A stretch of DNA of 64,000 nt from Polytrichum commune (GCA_950295325.1 OX485803.1:58483554-58547553), one strand, 5' to 3'; shown: positions 43,586-56,040, counted from the first letter of the stretch. Numbers and translations are program-made. Notes: generated by a model from the letters alone, not told the origin.

Positions 43586-45792
43586 TTGATGTTGAGCATC
43601 ATCAACATCAATGCAAAGAACAACGCCCTCAAACTCCTTCGCCGCTACAACGATCCATATGAATGTTGGACTGGATTGAAGGCAAGATACAAATCCGACA
43701 GCGGTCTTCGCCGAGTGATGCTCATAGACAGTTTTTTCGCTTTGAGAAAAACAGAATCAACCTCTACGGACACTCATCTTACTAAAGTTCAAGAGATCGC
43801 AAACCTCTTAGAAGAAGTGGACGTCAACATTCCTGAAGACATCATTGTTTACTACACCTTGAATAACATGCCAAAAGAATACGAAATCTTCAAGAGGATG
43901 CAGATCGCCGCTCAAACCCTGCCAAGTTACGAACAACTCGAAGCAAAGCTCATTTCGGAAGAGAGATCAATACGGTTGGAGACCCAACATAAGGAAGATG
44001 GTGAAGCATTCTTTCTCCACCACGACATACCAAGGAGACCCCAACCTACATCAAGATATAGACATCCTCCAATGGCTCCCAACTCCAGACACTACTCCAC
44101 AGAAGATACATAGATTCGGGAGGACCCTCCGCGCAGAGATACTCGAATCATATGACCCCCCCCCCCGACACACCTCGGGGTAACACAGAAAGGGATCACA
44201 TCTGCAACCTACCAATCTCGTTCCATATCCAAGGGACCCGACAAACAGAGAAATGATTTATGCAACTTCTGCAGCCTCAACAGACACTTCGAACGAGAAT
44301 GTGATCTAAGATCGATATTGGACCGCATGAAGGACTATGAACACAAATTCCTCGAACGTCGTAGTCAAACTCTCAATGGATAGGTACACCACCTGGAAGA
44401 ACCATTTGAGGTACACAATCAAGACCAAGACTCTAAAAACCTTGAACTGGCAAATCAAATCATAGGTGCTTGCTTAGTGGAACTAAATATGGTAGAGACA
44501 CCTCAACAGACGAGTTCATGGTATCTTGATTCCGGAGCCACACATCATGTGTCCGGAGATCCATCAACATTTACATCAATCTACCCAGCTAGTGGGGCTC
44601 GTGTCTATTCTGCAGGAGGTTAGAATCACAATGTAGTTGGAGTCGGAAATGTCGACATCCAATTTTTGCTTGGAACAATAAAGTCTATCTCATCTGTCCT
44701 CTACACCCCAGGAATCACGAAAAACTTACTGAGTGTAGGGTCCTTGTCCGACCAAAACAAAACCTTTGTCTTCAAATTTGAAGGATGCTTCGTAATTGAC
44801 AACGCTACCCTCAAGGTAGAAGCATTCGCTCCAAGAGAGAACAGAAGAGGTATGTATAAGCTGAAAGGCGATCAGACAAACCTAGGATCAGAAGCGAATC
44901 CACTTCATCTTGGCTCACAAGCTGATCTCTGGCATAAGAGACTCGGACACTTTCATACTCACGGTATGCAACGCATGATCAATTTTAGGACAGTCAATGG
45001 TATACCAAAAATCCATTTCTCGAAACAGACATGTAGCAGCTGCCAACTCGGGAAACATACCAGAACCAAGATGCCCAAAGAAGCTACATATCACGCTTCG
45101 AAAATCTTAGAATTAGTCTATTCTGACGTATGCATACCTTTCAAAATCAGTTCCATAGACGAAGCAAGATATTTTGTCACCTTTGTAGACGATTTCTCAA
45201 GAAAATTATGGGTTTACTTTATCTCCCACAAGAGCAAGGTTCTGGCCAAATTTCAACACTTTGTGCATCTCATGGAAAGCTCCACCGGACACACCATCCA
45301 GACTCTCCGCACCGATAACGGAGGCGAATACACGTCTCGAGCCTTCCACGATTTTTGTTCCTCAAAAGGAATAACCAGAGAGCTCACTCCGCCACACACA
45401 CCGCAACACAACGGCGTGGCCGAACGCCGAAACCGATCCCTACTAGACATCACCCAGTGCCTCCTGCTAGATAAGGCTCTACCAGGTCATCTATGGGGAG
45501 AATTGATCAAAGCTGCCAAGATCATATTAAACCTTTGATCAACTAAACGACATCCTAACAAAACACCGAACGAATTTTTTCCAGGTAAGAAACCTTCTGT
45601 AACACACTTACGCATTTTTGGTTCCCCAGCCTTCGCACATATTCCCAAACCATCTAGAACAAAACTCAAACCTCGTTCCGAAAGTTGTGTATTGCTAAGC
45701 TTCGACAAGGATGTTGTGAGCCCAAAACAATGTCCAAAGGTGTTGATAACCCTTAAAAGTTGTTAGGACTTGATTTTTGAAATTATGGTTGC
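43586..45792 (+). mobile_element. Truncated copia retrotransposon (gag, protease, integrase)
   Basis: In order on the plus strand: a gag body at about 43610-44000 ('NALKLLRRYNDPYECWTGLK', 'YTLNNMPKEYEIFK'), a CCHC zinc knuckle at 44261-44302 (C-x2-C-x4-H-x4-C), a protease motif near 44520 ('WYLDSGATHH'), a pre-integrase segment ('LWHKRLGHFHTHGMQRM', then C-x2-C) and an integrase core. Stops at 44381-44383 (TAG), 44621-44623 (TAG) and 45536-45538 (TGA), plus a frame change near 44113, break it. It has lost its 5' LTR and gag start. It stops shortly after the integrase, where CACTA-3 begins, with no reverse transcriptase. Confidence 0.88.
44666..45538 (+). pseudogene. Copia pre-integrase and integrase core
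   Basis: An open 290-codon piece. The zinc-binding pre-integrase domain has 'HKRLGHFH' and 'CSSCQLGKH'. The catalytic core shows the three acidic positions in their usual settings: D in 'ELVYSDV', D in 'TLRTDNGGEYTS' and E in 'NGVAERRNRSLLD'. The frame ends at TGA 45536, but homology continues in frame for about 55 codons ('HLRIFGSPAFAHIP'). Confidence 0.88.
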
Positions 45793-46939
45793 CACTATAA
45801 GAAAATCATGTTTTTTGTGACGTCAAAAAAAACGGGAGTGCGCGTTCACTTTGACATGGAGGTTCTTCTCTTGGACGTCACCTAAAATCCGTCATGTCAG
45901 ACAGGAGAAAAACGCATCGTGGACATGCGAAAACATAGGGAATTTCAGCACGTTTTTATGTGACGTCACATAAAACATGGTGTTCCATAGTGTCCACGTG
46001 AAGACACGTGGACGCCACCGGCATGCCACGCAAGCATGTTTTTTGCGGGCAGTGCCACGTCGGCACGTTTTTTTTTCCGCCCCCTCGGTGACGTGGATGG
46101 CCTCGTGGACCCTCTTGAGATGACGTGGAATGCGATTAAAAACTGACGTGGCATTCGCTGTTGCTAACGTGGACATTGCATTACGTGGCGATGTGTGCTG
46201 TTACCGACGTCCTCTGTGACACGAAAATGTCACATGAGACATTTTCCTCGACGTATGCATGTATTTTTTGGGTGTTTTCGGGGTGACTTTTAGTTTTCTT
46301 GGACATCATTTTTGACAGTGGGATGTTATGTGTGACATCAAATGGGGCATTACAAATTATGGGGATGTCCTCTGGCCAAAACCACAGCTTGTTTGGGAGT
46401 GATGATGCCGTTTTCAAGCTTAGCCCGCCTTGACGTGGCTGATTGCCTCAAATTCTCAAACACATTACTGACATCAAGTTGTTTGGCTATTAGCAGGACC
46501 AAATGTCAGATGCACGTCACTTATGCCATCTACGAGAACAAACACCGACGTCAACTGTTCCACCAGACAGTCGGAACAGACACAAAGAACGCGTGGAACA
46601 AATGTGCACCAATGCTTTCCAATTCCGTAAATGCAACGTTTTCATTGATACAACATATTGCAACCAAGAGGCTGCATTTACACATCAATCGCTAGTTGCC
46701 CAAAAACTTAAACATTGTCCATGATCGAGGCATCCATGTCTATAGTCGCGAGTCTACACCTCCACGACTAAGTGGATAATTCATGAGCACTCGAATGGAG
46801 AGCCGCGTCGTTATTGAGAACGTCCACTCATTTCTTCTTTTGTGTCTGTGCCTTCATACTAGTCCCCACCTGCCCCATTCCACCACCATTCACAAAACCG
46901 CATGAATTACATTAGTGGTCATCCGAACATGAAATGGAC
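45793..46939. other. CACTA-3 left subterminal region
   Basis: It holds the left terminal repeat and dense GTGACGTC, GACATC and TGACGTGG words in both orientations (for example 45825-46190). No gene is seen. Confidence 0.5.
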
Positions 46940-48767
46940 TCACACGAACGACGTGACTATATTCGAGTGCTCCACACTCCTCCTGCAATCATGCAAGCAA
47001 TGTAGGCATGCAAACACTAGTTCCCTCACCTTCGCAAGATTTTGGGGAGGTTTAGGCAAACCAACCGCTTTTGGTGCACCGAGTTTGGCTATTGAGGATT
47101 TCGCTTGTGTGCTTCTACCCACACGGCGGGGTCGGCCACCTGACTCCTCCGGTACGGGCACCTCATCCTGTAATAGCATTCCGCATTAGTACTCGGAGGT
47201 TTCAAATTATGGTCGTTCTGTTCTGCGATAATTCAAATTGTCAAGGCAAACGTCCAGCCTAATGTACATGTTGACATCCTCAATGACACCACGAAGAACA
47301 TGCCAGACAAATACATGAAGGTATAATTTTTTAAACGACGATGAGAGGGTTTCCAGTATGTCTAATATGGGTGGGTGTTACTTGATGTTACCTGATCCAG
47401 AGATGCAATCTCTTCAGGCACGTCCGCATTGCCGGATATCTCAGGGTGTCCTTCCTCGACGTCCTCCATAGCTTACACTGGCACTTCCTCGTTGGTGGGT
47501 TCTACAGGGTCATCAATTACAGGTGTCTGTGCCATTTTTTTGGCACTTCGAGAATGTCCTCAATTATAGACGCAATAATGGTTTCAGAGCTGGGAGGCAC
47601 TGCTTCTACGTCTGTGACTGCATCAGTCGCAGCATCCTCGGAGACGTCGCTCGGGACAGGAATCGCGGACGCCACACACATGTCCGCACCGCCCACCGCG
47701 CTGATAACTGGGGTGGGAGCTTGTTTCTGTGCCACCATCACCAGATCCTCCGTCGTTGACGTCAATGCCGAAATATCGAACATCTTCGCAGACGATGAAG
47801 GCTCCGTCATGCTATCAATGTTAGTCGGATGTTTCTGACTCTGATTCTGAAGAATCATTCGCATCATGTCCTCCATGCGCTTGTTTGAGGCTGCCACATT
47901 CTCTCCAAGGCGTGTGACGCTGCCCTCCAAATCCGTCACTCGAGTGCGCATCGACTCCATTTCCGAGCCATGATCGGGACGCGCTCGGCGCTTTTCCTCC
48001 TGTATGCGTTGGTACTCTTTGGCAACCTCGGCGTCAACCTCCGCATCGTACGGTGCCCTGTTCTTCAACATCGCCTGCATGGCACATTAAAATCATTACG
48101 GATGAAAGGGGACGTCGACAACAATGCGTTCCAACAGGTGCAGGTCCCGTGACGCCTTTGGAAGTGCCATGATTAACATCGAACATCAACTCAAACAACT
48201 AGAGTTACATTGCCGGCTCATCGGACGTCTAAGTAAACGTGTTGGATGACATCTGTTGTCGACATTGACATTGTAGGGGATAAGGGCCATCACAGATTTA
48301 TAAAGAGAATTGCAACATTGTCAGCCATGTCAACATAGACATAGTGGCACTCTTACCAGACGGGAGACGACCTCCCTTTCAATAGCTTTCAGTTGAGCTG
48401 TGGTCGATCCTTTCCCTTTTGAAATTGAGCGTATGTGCTGAGACTTCAAATGCGCAGCCTCGGTGGCGCGCATACTTACAAGTGTTTTCCAATGCTCTGC
48501 ATCCACATCAGCTGGTTTAGGGTTTAGGTTGTCTATGAGCTGGTTTAACCTCCACCGGGTGTTGATGAGTACCTTTGTTATAATAGGCCGCATCCACTTC
48601 TCGCACACTTTGTCACAATGCCCGCACATCTCCCAGTCTGCATGCCGGACACACACGTCAATGCCATCACATTCACTTCACAAGCGACCAACACTGGGTG
48701 CCCACACTACACCCACGTTAGAAAGGGTACAAACCAGTATGTCACCACAAAAGAGAAAATTGATATC

Positions 48768-48791
48768 ATCGACGTCCCTATGGACGTCGAT
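48768..48791. repeat. Perfect 10-bp inverted repeat with ACGT cores
   Basis: ATCGACGTCC, then a 4-bp spacer, then GGACGTCGAT. It lies in a tnpA intron and is one of the clearest paired forms of the family's GACGTC word. Confidence 0.7.
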
Positions 48792-49709
48792 AGCAATTGT
48801 CGAGCGTTTCAGTACACATGTCCACAAAAACGCACGGACGTCCTGTTCGGCATCCACTCACAGATTGTCAGCATGACACTCTGTGCTAAATACATGTCCA
48901 CCCTGACGTCAGCGAGAATGTCATGCCTGCCTACATAGACATACACCCTGTTGCTCATGTCCAGAATGATGTTTGGTTGCACTTAAAATGTCAAATTCAA
49001 GTTTCCATCGCAAATTAACGCGACACATGCATGCCAAAAAATTGATGTGCAAACCTTACCTGTGTATAGGCGTTTGAATAATCGTTTCCTCTCGTGCCGT
49101 GGCTGGCCTTCCCATCCCGTCGTGGGATCCAGGTCCTTTGCATACTTCTTGATGTCGGCGCACAGGACAGCCTTCATGGCGCCAAAAGGCTGCCCTTGCG
49201 CATCCAGCTCCACACGTTTCTTCAAGGCAGTGCTCCCCCCTCCCTTACGTGTTGGTAGTGGATGTGATGTTTCAATCCCATCACTGTTCTCCTGATCGCC
49301 GTCTGATTCCGTGCCCGAGTTGGTTGCGTATCCTTGGCTACAACAACCACATTCCACAATCAAGGAATCTCCAGGTGCACACATATGCGACTACCCACTG
49401 AGCTTGAGCAGCCACATTGCAACCAGTTACTGCCCCTATGAATCATACACGCAGTCAAGAGCATGGTCGAGCAACTTCAGAGTTCAGGAAGATTACCAAT
49501 CACGATGTTCAAGCTGGTTGAGTGTGAGAAATGGCCATCTGAGGGTTCAGAGTACAAAAAAACTACCCGTCACACGTGAATTGGTTGAGTGAAAGAAATA
49601 ACAACCTGGATGTTGAGACTTTCTATTGTCACCCATTAATATATGGACCACAACAACATGGTCTAATGTTTGAGTCGTCCTACCTAAACCATCTTGAAAT
49701 GGGTTCTTA

Positions 49710-49876
49710 AAGACTGCAGATTTGTTTTCTTGGTTTTCCAGCTGCAATTTCAAGACTTTGGGGGCATGTTATATACCGCTGGAAAGATATTTTCAATACC
49801 TTTCCAACGGTATATAACATGCCCCCAAATTCTTAAAATTTCAGCTGTAAAACCCACAAAACAAATCTGCAGTCTT
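49710..49876. mobile_element. Foldback MITE / long hairpin, 167 bp
   Basis: Two arms of about 78 bp (49710-49787 and 49797-49876) are inverted copies with roughly 10 mismatches around a loop of about 10-15 nt; each starts AAGACTGCAGATTTG when read inward. TTA flanks both sides (49707-49709 and 49877-49879), the target size and sequence typical of Tourist / PIF-Harbinger MITEs, although the end sequence is not the usual one. A transcript would form a near-perfect hairpin. It lies in intron 2 of CACTA-3 tnpA. Confidence 0.75.
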
Positions 49877-51066
49877 TTAGTGACTGCAGATCAGGGTGGT
49901 CAAAAGCTCATGGTCCCATAACCGTCGTCAAAACCCCAAGTTGCAGGTATAAAGGAAAAAATTCATGGAGCTCCAGGGAGCTGGAGCGTGGCGTGGTTTG
50001 TGTTTGAGTCTGTGTCTGTGTCTGTGTCTAGCATAGTGCGTTGCTACATTGATCCAAAATTGTGCATTCTTCTGCCCAATTGAACTGGTCGAACAGGCGC
50101 GGACATCGCGACGATGAAGACTGGTTGTGCTCTACGCTAGCATCAACACCAGGAAGAGGTCAGGAAAGGAGGAGAAAGACCCACTTACCTCCAGGATTGC
50201 TCCGGCACGTCCTCAGCCGCATCCTCCGATGATGATGATACCTCGATTATGCGGCGGCGTCTTGCCGGGGGTGAGCCACGCCTCCCAGCCACATGCCGCG
50301 GGTCCTCTCTGGCCTTGGATCGCCGCTCTCCAGCTGCACGCCTGTGTTCTACCAATGTTGCTGGAGACATCTCCTTGCGCTTCCCAATGCGATCCCGTGT
50401 CCGCAGCATCTTGGACACCCAAAAGCAACACAACGCGTCGGAAAAGCAACACAAGGGCGTGGGAAGGCAACGCAGCGCCGTAGGGAAAGCAACACATCGG
50501 CGTTGCAGCAGACACCACAATGGAGACTAGCGGACGTAGGTAAGAGGATCTATGCACCTCGGCATCGGAGAAGACCTATGGCCGACTGTGACCCTATGCC
50601 CAACCCACTGGAGGCCGTACAGGCACCTAAAACCGGGGGTTGCCGCGTGTCCGCATGCGGGCTTCCCAGTGCCAGTGGCCGAGAGCGGCGAGAAATTTCG
50701 CCGCACAGCAAAATTTGAACTTGACCGTGACCTAAATTGTGATGCATGCATATGAGATGGAAGATTTACCTGTTTTGGAACTGGGTTGATAGCGATGCTC
50801 GATGACTCAGTGGGTGTTGTGAAATTTTCACTCCCAAAGAAGTTGAGCAAGCGTGAGCGGCGGCGACGGTGTGCACATTGGGTTCTTTGAATTGTGTTGG
50901 GTTTTTGGGATGGCATCATTGCATTCTTCTCTTCGCATTCAAACACCAAAGTGGACAACACTGCAGCGGCCTCGGAGTCATCCGCATCCACCCTTTGCGG
51001 ATGTTGTGATGTGTCTATAAAACGGACAACCCTACCAGGCTTTCGTGCTGAACGCGACACCGCCAT

Positions 51067-51784
51067 GCTGCTAAGAGATGTTCAAGCAATGAGCGTACAA
51101 AGGTGAAGCCGCAACACTTAGGGTTTAGAGAATGTCGGCGAGCCTTCTCAGGGTCCTCTGGGGCATCCATTGCCTGGAATACCCTCTGGGACACGTGGGA
51201 AAAAATCAATTACATTGTTTTTTTACTGGCGTCGTAGATACCAGTGTTTTCTTGGACGTCATGTAAGACACCCAATGCGACATGTGCTTAATTCGAACAC
51301 TGTGCGCTCCCCATTGTGTGCGGGAATGAAAGATCCAGGTCATCGACGTGACCATTGTGGTTTCAATGTTTTGCAGCAGTCAAATCCCTCACGTGGGTGT
51401 GTATGGAACACACTGCCGTGTAGTGTGTGACCTTCATTTTGGTGTCCAGGAAGATGTCACAATTGACGCCGACAGATCAACAGCAATGTCCCCATGGACA
51501 TTCTCAGTGACATCCACCCTGGAAGAGACACTCCGCATAGTGTCAACGAATGGTGTCCAGGAAGATGTCACAATTGACGCCGACAGATCAACAGCAATGT
51601 CCCCATGGACATTCTCAGTGACATCCACCCTGAAAGAGACACTCCGCATAGTGTCAACGAATGGTGTCTTCTGTTTATATCAATGCTCATGCGCAACACG
51701 ACCACGCGGAGACCTTGCGGAAGCGCTGCACGGTGTGTAACATCGGCCCAGTGAGGTAACATCTTCCAATTCGGGACACGCAAC
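51067..51784. promoter_or_regulatory. Divergent promoter spacer of CACTA-3
   Basis: This 0.7-kb space lies between the tnpA start (51066, minus) and the tnpD start (51785, plus). It contains a 111-bp tandem duplication and several GATGTC / GACATTC / GACATCC words, the same vocabulary as the element ends. No TATA box was assigned. Confidence 0.5.
51441..51662. repeat. 111-bp tandem duplication
   Basis: Two units (51441-51551 and 51552-51662) differ at one base seen by eye (a g/a change in 'accctg(g/a)aag'). A third unit begins 'ggtgtc' and stops. 111 bp is 37 codons and both units are open in one frame, but nothing suggests they are translated. Confidence 0.9.
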
Positions 51785-53542
51785 ATGGGTTCGGCTGTGC
51801 GTCGTGGTGCAACCATTCGTTTGACGGATGATGGACGCACACTTCGTCACGTGCCAATAGGGGATTTGATACTTCACACGGAGCTCCGCGTGGCGACAGA
51901 GAACAATGTGCACACATTTAGATGTCCTTGCAAAGACTGCAAGGGTGGACGCAGAAAAACCATACAAGTTATACGGCAACACCACGCGGCAGTTGGCCGT
52001 GATCCATTTCTAACCAAGTCTTTACTAGGCGGTGACCCCGTCGATGGATACCCACCGTCTGGAATGTGGGTGGAGGACGTCTGTTGTGACAACGACGTTG
52101 TAGAAGACATCCCTTCGAACACATTACCTGAACTCGTGGACGCCGACAACGGGGCACTTCCCCCACCCCTCCCGGATGAATTCCATGAAGTTGAATGTCA
52201 GGTGCTGGAGGCACTGGGCAGAGGGGATGCACTCCACGAAGAGGCCATACCTGAAGGACGTTTGCATATGGAGAACGAGGAAGACGGCGACATCGAAGAT
52301 GAATTGGATGGTTTGTATACGGAAGCCACGACTTCAGTGTACCCAGGTTCAAAAATGAGTGTTGTGTCCGCCACGATCATCATAATGAACATGTGCTCGG
52401 TGTTCTGTGTGAGCAATACATTTACCGATGAGTTGTTCCGATTTTTGTCTGGAGACTTGTTACCAATGCCCAACAAGTTGCCCAAAACTCATTATGCGGC
52501 TCGGAAGAGCATCCGTCAACTTGGATTGACCTACAACAATATCCATGCATGCCCCAATGGTTGTATTCTATATGACGAAGAATATGCAAATCATGATTTA
52601 TGTCCCAAGTGCACGGCGCGACGATGGTTGGATGGCAGCAACAACATTCCCGCAAGAGTAATCCGTCACTTTCCCCTAATTCCTAGGTTGAAACGGATGT
52701 GGCGCTCGTCTGAGATAGCGCGTCTATTGACAGGTCACACCAAACACGTCAGCAGTGATGACATCATGCGTTCTGTGGTTGACAGCCCTGCATGGAAGCA
52801 CATCAACAATGACGTCGCGTTTGGCAACTTTGGGCGTGACGATAGGAACATGAGACTGGCTCTCGCTTTGGACGGAGTGAATCCTTTTAAACTAAACAAC
52901 ACCAACTGGTCGACGTGGCCGGTATTGATTTTGATTTACAATTTCGAGCCATGGTTGGTGACCAAAAAGTTTTTTATCTCGTTGTGTATATTGATTTCCG
53001 GGAAGAAGTCGCCGTCCTCTTCAAACATTGATGTGTTTATACGACCGCTTTTGAAGGAGCTACAAGAGCTTTGGCATGGTGTTGAGGCTTTAGATTTCTC
53101 CCAACCACAAGGGAGTCGCACTTTCACTTTGCGTGCCATACTTATGTGGACCATTTCCGATTTTCCCGGTTTCGGCCTCATTTCTGGTCTTACTTGTAAG
53201 GGCTACAAGGGGTGCCCTTGTTGTGGACCAAACACCGATGCGAGGATGGCAAAAACCGGAGAGATGCTTCCAAATCGGAGCATTAGGGGCACCAAAATTG
53301 TTTACGGCGGCATTCGTCGTTATTTACCCCGTCACCACCCGTATCGCCGGAATAGGAGATTCAATGGGGAGGAAGAAGAACGTCCTAGGCCAAAACCGAT
53401 GTCGGGGGATGATATCATTCGATACGCAGCTTGGCGCGATTCATACCTACAGATGGGCGGGAGAGAGAACGGACCCAACGATCCTGTGCATGTCACAGGC
53501 GTCAAAAGACTTAGTGCGTTGTTCGAGCTGGAATATTGGCAG
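51785..53542 (+). CDS. tnpD: CACTA-3 tnpD exon 1, transposase-associated and Tnp2 domains
   Basis: ATG at 51785 begins an open exon of 586 codons ending at a GTGATT donor after 'LEYWQ'. Residues about 45-90 hold the zinc cluster 'RCPCKDCKGG' and 'GRDPFLTKSLLGGDP'. An acidic linker follows to about 185. Then comes the Tnp2 core with 'ACPNGCILYDEEYANHDLCP', 'VIRHFPLIPRLKRMW', 'RLALALDGVNPFKLNN', 'WTISDFPGFGLISG', 'CPCCGPNTDAR' and 'RRYLPRHHPYRR'. This is the best-preserved transposase exon in the window, with no stop or shift. Confidence 0.9.
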
Positions 53543-53771
53543 GTGATTCCCGTATAACAATTAATGTTTGCACATCCTGTCCACAGATGTTGAAGTGGAC
53601 ATCGCGACGTCCGTCTCAGTCACGTAGTTTGTAATGATGTCCACCAAGACATCTGACCTAACGCTTCAGGCCATGATGATTACCAGCTTTGCTCATACGG
53701 ATAGACGAAGCATGCATGTGTCCATGAAAGTGCTGGCAATGTATCTGAAATTGCCCATGTGTCTTGTGCAA

Positions 53772-54119
53772 CACCTGCTAGAGCGTCACATCCTCGATGT
53801 TATGCATTGTGAGAAGAATTTGTGCGAGAACTTGTTGAAGACATTGTTTGGAATGAATGATAGTCCTAGAAGCAGGGTCGACGCGGAGGACCTGGGAATA
53901 CGCGAAGAGATATGGTTGCAACCCCCACAGCGGCCACAGGATGGGTACTATATGCCGCACGCTCCCTATGTTTTTAGGCCATATGAACGCGCGGAGTTTG
54001 TTGCAATCGTCTCCAATATTCGCACCCCCACAAACTACATGGGTAGCATTCATAAGCGCCTAGCGGATGGGAAATTGCAGTACATGAAAACGCACGACTA
54101 CCATGTTCTCATGCAACAG
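53772..54119 (+). CDS. tnpD: CACTA-3 tnpD exon 2, DUF4218 N-terminal part
   Basis: It encodes 'HLLERHILDVMHCEKN' through 'HDYHVLMQQ'. Its expected acceptor reads CAA at 53769-53771 where CAG is expected by comparison with CACTA-2. Its donor is GCAAGT (54120), a GC-AG type intron start with otherwise ideal consensus, where CACTA-2 has GTGTGA. Confidence 0.8.
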
Positions 54120-54378
54120 GCAAGTCAAGAAGGACACCCTCGGGGATGTCAATGTTGTAATACAATGTATCAATGTGTCATAGGAGTATAGGCACACACC
54201 GCATGATGTCTACTGAGACCTCATTCCAAACATGGTTGACGCGTCAACATCCTGGGGGACGTTATCCTCAAACTGTTCTCGCACTCCATGTTCTTCATGA
54301 CGCTCCTAGATGTTCTGTCTGATGTCCAGGGGGGCGCGACACAATCGTTCTCTGACTTTCTAAATACATGTCTTCCAG

Positions 54379-54932
54379 ATTCTTCCAGTGGCTATACGCA
54401 ACCTATTGGATGAAAGCGTGCGCGTAGCTATTATCAAACTGAGTAGAGTGTTTCAGAGACTATGCGCCAAGGAGGTGAAGAGAGGCGACAAGGAGGGCAC
54501 AATGTTGGATGTGGTGATGGCGACGTGCGTCATGGAGAAGGAGTTCCCTCCCACATTTATGAATGTCATGACGCATCTTCCCGTCCATTTGGTGGAGCAG
54601 TTGTACACGTGCGGTCCAGTGCATTGTCGATGGATGTATCCCATAGAACGGTACATGAAAACGTTGAAAGATTACGTTTGAACATTTGCACATCCGGAGG
54701 GTAGCATAGCATAAGGTTATCAAATGGACGACACGCTTGGTTTTTGCACGGAGTACATGCATCAGTACAGAGGAACTACACATCGTGTATGGGACGCTGA
54801 AGAGGATGCAACCATGAACGATGAGATTCTCCGTTGCAACTCACAACAAAAGCGAAAGATGTCCGACGAATTCCGCAACTATGCGCACGCTTTTGTTTTG
54901 GACAATGTGTCGTCATTGGAGCGTTGCAGAGA
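54379..54932 (+). pseudogene. tnpD: CACTA-3 tnpD exon 3, DUF4218 C-terminal part, two stops
   Basis: The acceptor TTCCAG precedes 54379. It encodes 'ILPVAIRNLLDESVRVAI', 'MEKEFPPTFMNVMTHLPVHL' and 'GPVHCRWMYPIERYMKTLK'. A TGA at 54679-54681 and a TAA at 54712-54714 then interrupt 'DYV-x-TFAHPEGSIA-x-GY', where CACTA-2 has R and E. The frame continues to a GTTAGT donor (54933) in the phase needed by exon 4. Confidence 0.85.
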
Positions 54933-55193
54933 GTTAGTGGAACCTATACTTACTTTACTTCAAGCCTCGATGATATATACTGTCACCCAATGCAAAATAC
55001 TTGTGCCATGTCAACTGTGACATGCAGCAGTGCATGAGGATGTGTTGGACATGATGTCCCAAATGACATTCTTTCTGAGATATACACGTCACATGTGATA
55101 TTGCAGATGATGGCCATCACACTTTTGCATCACCTTTATATACATGCAAGGGCCATTTCTAACCACAATTTAATGGCACACAACCTTGTGCAG

Positions 55194-56040
55194 GGAGTTT
55201 ATGGCAGCTAGAGTTTCGCGTTGGAAAGAGAAGGAGGCCTTTCGGAAAATGTGTCGCCGCCGGCATCCAACTTTGGCAGTGCGGTATCCGTTGGAACTAC
55301 ACGATCTTCCTCCCTTTGCAACATGGTTGACGTCGCGTCTGTCACGTCAGCGTTCCTCCGGCGAAGTTGTGGACGTCGATGTTGCGCAATACGTGCAACC
55401 TCCCGAGCGATATGCAATCTCACACCGGAAAATGTATGTGTTTGGCATGCACTTCCGAGTACGAGGTGCTGAGGGTGGCCTCGTCACGCGCGATTCATGT
55501 GTGGTGGCCTCATTTACACAACAAATACCATGGGGCTTGAGAAATGGGCGACCCATAGAGACAACCGAGGAGTATGTGGGCTACATCGAAGAGATCTTGG
55601 AGCTAGACTACCGAAATTATTGCACCACTGTGCTAGTGTGCGATTGGGTTCGCCCAAGTGCAGATCCTCGACACCCTAACATCACACGGGATCAATATGG
55701 TTTCACCGTTGCGAACTTCAACCGCATGGATGGCAAAGTGCACTCAAACTCTTTTGCATTTCCATTGCATTGTCAACAAGTTTTTTTCTCCAATGACCCG
55801 ACGAGGCCAGGATGGAAGGTTGTATGTCGCACGGACGTGAGGGGTAGGCGTGGGCAACTACAAACCAACCAGACCTTACCGCGCATAATCGATGTCGGCC
55901 ACGATGCTGACTTCGTGGGTTTACAACCACAAATGCAAGATGTAGAGCCCACTAGAGAGCCCGCAACGGACGGCGGCATGCACATCCCAGCCTCGTTGAA
56001 TGTTCGTAGGGAAGAAGAAAACGAAGGAACACAGTATTAG
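55194..56040 (+). CDS. tnpD: CACTA-3 tnpD exon 4, DUF4216 domain
   Basis: The acceptor TGTGCAG precedes 55194 and the stop TAG is at 56038-56040. It encodes 'EFMAARVSRWKEKEAFRKM', then DUF4216 with 'YVGYIEEILELDYRNY', 'LVCDWVRP', 'DQYGFTVANFNRM' and 'CQQVFFSNDP'. It is fully open, unlike the CACTA-2 copy, and ends in an acidic tail. Confidence 0.88.

Larger units (their letters stand above)
46940..51066 (-). pseudogene. tnpA: CACTA-3 tnpA-like gene (Transposase_24 type), six predicted exons
   Basis: Minus-strand exons: 51066-50770 (basic, GTAAAT donor), 50409-50189 (Arg-rich then acidic, GTAAGT donor), 49337-49060, 48637-48357, 48074-47392 and 47167 to about 46940. Exons 3-4 carry 'YAKDLDPTTGWEGQPRHERK', 'EKWMRPIITKVLINTRWRLN' and 'LKSQHIRSISKGKGS'. 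Exon 5 begins with a coiled-coil stretch ('MRTRVTDLEGSVTRLGENVA') and becomes Pro/Ser/acid-rich. Damage: a frame change at an A7 run (47535-47541) and TAA at 47475-47473. Splice positions correspond one for one with CACTA-2 tnpA. It is divergent from tnpD across a 0.7-kb spacer. Confidence 0.75.
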
